Below, piece by piece: positions 62,624-64,000 of a DNA stretch of 64,000 nucleotides (the first letter of the stretch is position 1; each line of letters starts with the position of its first letter). The notes beneath the pieces are model-generated. The model was not told the origin of the DNA. It made no database searches and was given only the letters and a program-made list of their open reading frames with translations. The stretch covers positions 24,683-88,682 of the forward strand of contig JARGPA010000015.1 of assembly GCA_029213305.1 (NCBI GenBank), written 5' to 3'. This DNA is from Phycisphaerales bacterium. Lineage in GTDB: Bacteria; Planctomycetota; Phycisphaerae; Phycisphaerales; UBA1924. The position numbers were made by a program, and so were the translations under genes.

Positions 62624-62647
62624 ATTGCGGCTATCTTTGTCCGCAAT
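62624..62647. promoter_or_regulatory. Probable Rrf2 operator (perfect inverted repeat)
   Basis: ATTGCGG (62624-62630), ten-base spacer, CCGCAAT (62641-62647). It touches the -10 box and covers the likely transcription start and about 20 bp downstream, about 20 bp before the Rrf2 ATG. Probable autoregulatory site. Confidence 0.6.
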
Positions 62648-62674
62648 CATATTTTCGAAATAGAATAAAATCAA
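62646..62674 (-). promoter_or_regulatory. Sigma-70-type promoter of the Rrf2 gene
   Basis: Minus strand: TTGATT at 62674-62669, 17 bases, TATGAT at 62651-62646. The -10 overlaps one end of the operator palindrome. Confidence 0.65.
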
Positions 62675-62753
62675 GTCATAACTAGCTCAAAGAGAGCCCT
62701 AATCACCTTTGAACAAGCGACATACAACACTACTAAGAACAATTTTACGGTTT

Positions 62754-62771
62754 CCTAATTTGTAAATTAGG
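62754..62771. promoter_or_regulatory. 18-bp palindrome in the gap upstream of the Rrf2 gene
   Basis: CCTAATTT-GT-AAATTAGG, perfect 8-bp arms, about 80 bp upstream of the Rrf2 -35 box. No T run, so a terminator is unlikely. It could be a second regulatory site. Apart from this, the promoter and the operator, nothing else was recognised in the 302-bp gap from 62605 to 62906. Confidence 0.35.
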
Positions 62772-62906
62772 TCACTCTTGAAACCAACCATGTCTTGAAA
62801 ATGGAAAATCGATCATCTTACAGATACTCATTAAGCTCTTTCAATCAACTATGTATTTGTTGTTTGAAGAAAGCATGAGTGAGATGAATGATTAACAATG
62901 TCGCAT

Positions 62907-64000
62907 CTATGAGGTAATCAAACGAACGATGAAATCGTGAAATGCATCCTTCTGTATTTTGAGTAGTTCATCAAGATTATTAAAAAACTCTTCACCTGAT
63001 CTTCCAGAGTGTGCGAGTTTAAGCATTGATTCATAGCCTTGCTTTTTAACAACCTCTTCGCAGATAAATGCACTGATTACGTAGAAACTAAAGTGCCTTT
63101 GAACGGATGAACTTCTTCCCTTAGAAAACTCATCTAGAAAATTAATCTCAGGATTGTTTTCAAGCTCTTGTCGAAACTGAAACTTGAGCATCTGCATGTC
63201 ATCACCGCTCAGTCCATAGTCTCCAAAGTAAGTTGCGATTCCATACACAAATGGTGGATAGAGATCATTCTCACTATCACAGTACTCTACCATGTAATCG
63301 ACGAGATACTCAAAGATGTACCGTTCATCCCCTGTCCCTGTAATAAATGATTTCCCATTGTTATCTAAGAAACCAAGATCTTCTTTGAGCCAGTTGCATC
63401 GAGTGCAATCGTAGACAATACCGTGGGCTCGCAAGAGTTCGTCCAATGTTTCAAAACAGTAATAATCCAGTTGTGTTGTTGGTATTCCTACGAGTGATTC
63501 AAAATGATCTTTGAACTCAACAAACTCGGAAGTTCTATCTGTATCTAGAGCTTTACTGTAGTGGTACTGAACCGAACCTGAATCAAATCGATTCAGGTTT
63601 CTATTGTTATACTCGAATGGGCTCTTGAATTGATAACCACCTTGAACTGGATATGCGTGGAACTCTAGGATTCGGTAAATCTGTGTCGTTTGATCTTTCT
63701 TTTTCATAAACGCAACTGTAATGAGATATGTCTCACCGTTATCTGGAGAAAAAGACTTAAGCACTAAAGGCGCGAGTTGTTTTTCATCTCCGGTAGAACT
63801 CAAGTTTCTCAGTGCTCGTTGGAAAAACTGATTCGAATTCTTATCTTCAATCGAGAAATGATTCTCTGTGAGTTCATCGTTTAAAATTGCAGAGATTAGA
63901 TTGGTGAATGACTCGACGAGAAGCTCCGATTCGTTCGGGTCTTCTGTAAACACCGCACTTAAATTCATCTGATACGGCGGAGACTCATCGAAAGCTAGAG
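62907..64000 (-). CDS. Unknown protein, possibly degenerate gluzincin-like, 5' end outside window
   Basis: The frame is open from the right edge, and ATG 63968 is not necessarily the start, since in-frame codons upstream (LAFDESPPYQ) continue to the edge. At least 353 aa. In the C-terminal half DERYIFEYLVDYM followed by PPFVYGIATYFGDYG has the layout of a peptidase MA clan core (HExxH then EGxAxY), but the catalytic HExxH reads FEYLV, so no zinc site is formed. The end (YESMLKLAHSGRSGEEFF, FHDFIVRLI) suits this family. Function unknown; the degenerate-peptidase reading is inference. Confidence 0.55.
   Translation of the reverse strand, partial: LAFDESPPYQMNLSAVFTEDPNESELLVESFTNLISAILNDELTENHFSIEDKNSNQFFQRALRNLSSTGDEKQLAPLVLKSFSPDNGETYLITVAFMKKKDQTTQIYRILEFHAYPVQGGYQFKSPFEYNNRNLNRFDSGSVQYHYSKALDTDRTSEFVEFKDHFESLVGIPTTQLDYYCFETLDELLRAHGIVYDCTRCNWLKEDLGFLDNNGKSFITGTGDERYIFEYLVDYMVEYCDSENDLYPPFVYGIATYFGDYGLSGDDMQMLKFQFRQELENNPEINFLDEFSKGRSSSVQRHFSFYVISAFICEEVVKKQGYESMLKLAHSGRSGEEFFNNLDELLKIQKDAFHDFIVRLITS

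Overview
The window looks like chromosome from a marine Phycisphaerae-type planctomycete (phylum Planctomycetota). Four signs support this. Several secreted proteins end in paired Ca-binding repeats of the form DxNGDGxxNFFDxSxF, usually closing with a Cys-Pro terminus. There is a pseudopilin-like protein with the H-x9-DG type tail. One protein has a PTPG/hydrophobic/Arg-rich sorting tail. The core genes are Gram-negative in character (KdsB, HldD, SecDF fusion). No rRNA, tRNA, CRISPR array, transposase or phage structural gene was seen. Most of the window is ordinary housekeeping DNA with moderate GC. The clearest departure is a compositional mosaic at about 53.2-55.6 kb.

Layout. 0-5.9 kb: transsulfuration (CBS-domain gene tail plus a cystathionine gamma-lyase/synthase), a secreted MsrB-MsrA fusion, a secreted phosphoesterase, and a def-fmt-metalloprotease-like operon. 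5.9-13.8 kb: TPR protein, kdsB, an unusual pyrG, panC, gcvT, phoU. 13.9-25.6 kb: a long plus-strand run of eno, two intramembrane proteases (M50 and rhomboid) sharing a C-terminal module, tgt-yajC-secDF, a LysM protein, hldD and a UDP-xylose synthase gene. 25.7-35.5 kb: a degenerate QueC-like protein, proS, a large secreted subtilase, purD, a DUF4340-like protein and a class I glutamine amidotransferase. 35.5-43.6 kb: metF, a pseudopilin, a LuxR-type regulator, a beta-propeller/dockerin-like protein, a THUMP-like methyltransferase, ahcY and an ArsR-methyltransferase fusion with a readable promoter and operator. 43.6-53.2 kb: small and envelope-associated genes, asnB, an MTA/SAH-nucleosidase-like gene and secreted proteins. 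53.2-55.6 kb: mosaic island with gene relics, an AT-rich three-TM orphan and an eroded copy of the 3' end of the neighbouring methylmalonyl-CoA mutase gene. 55.6-64 kb: the mutase large subunit, three tandem paralogous secreted dockerin-like proteins, an Rrf2 regulator with a readable promoter/operator, and a protein running off the right edge.

How genes work together. metF, ahcY, the ArsR-methyltransferase fusion, the nucleosidase and the transsulfuration genes all touch the methionine/S-adenosylmethionine cycle, although they lie in separate transcription units. tgt-yajC-secDF is the classical export cluster, followed here by envelope genes (LysM, HldD, UXS). Six proteins carry the dockerin-like tail, but no cohesin-like partner was recognised.

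The observations most worth a second look are three. (1) A 1058-codon antisense ORF runs in exact codon register under three real genes, starting with a Shine-Dalgarno-like sequence and an ATGA overlap. (2) The 53-55.6 kb mosaic island. (3) A Shine-Dalgarno sequence buried in a perfect 10-bp hairpin upstream of a secreted-protein gene. All calls come from reading the sequence by eye. No database search, alignment program or folding program was run.
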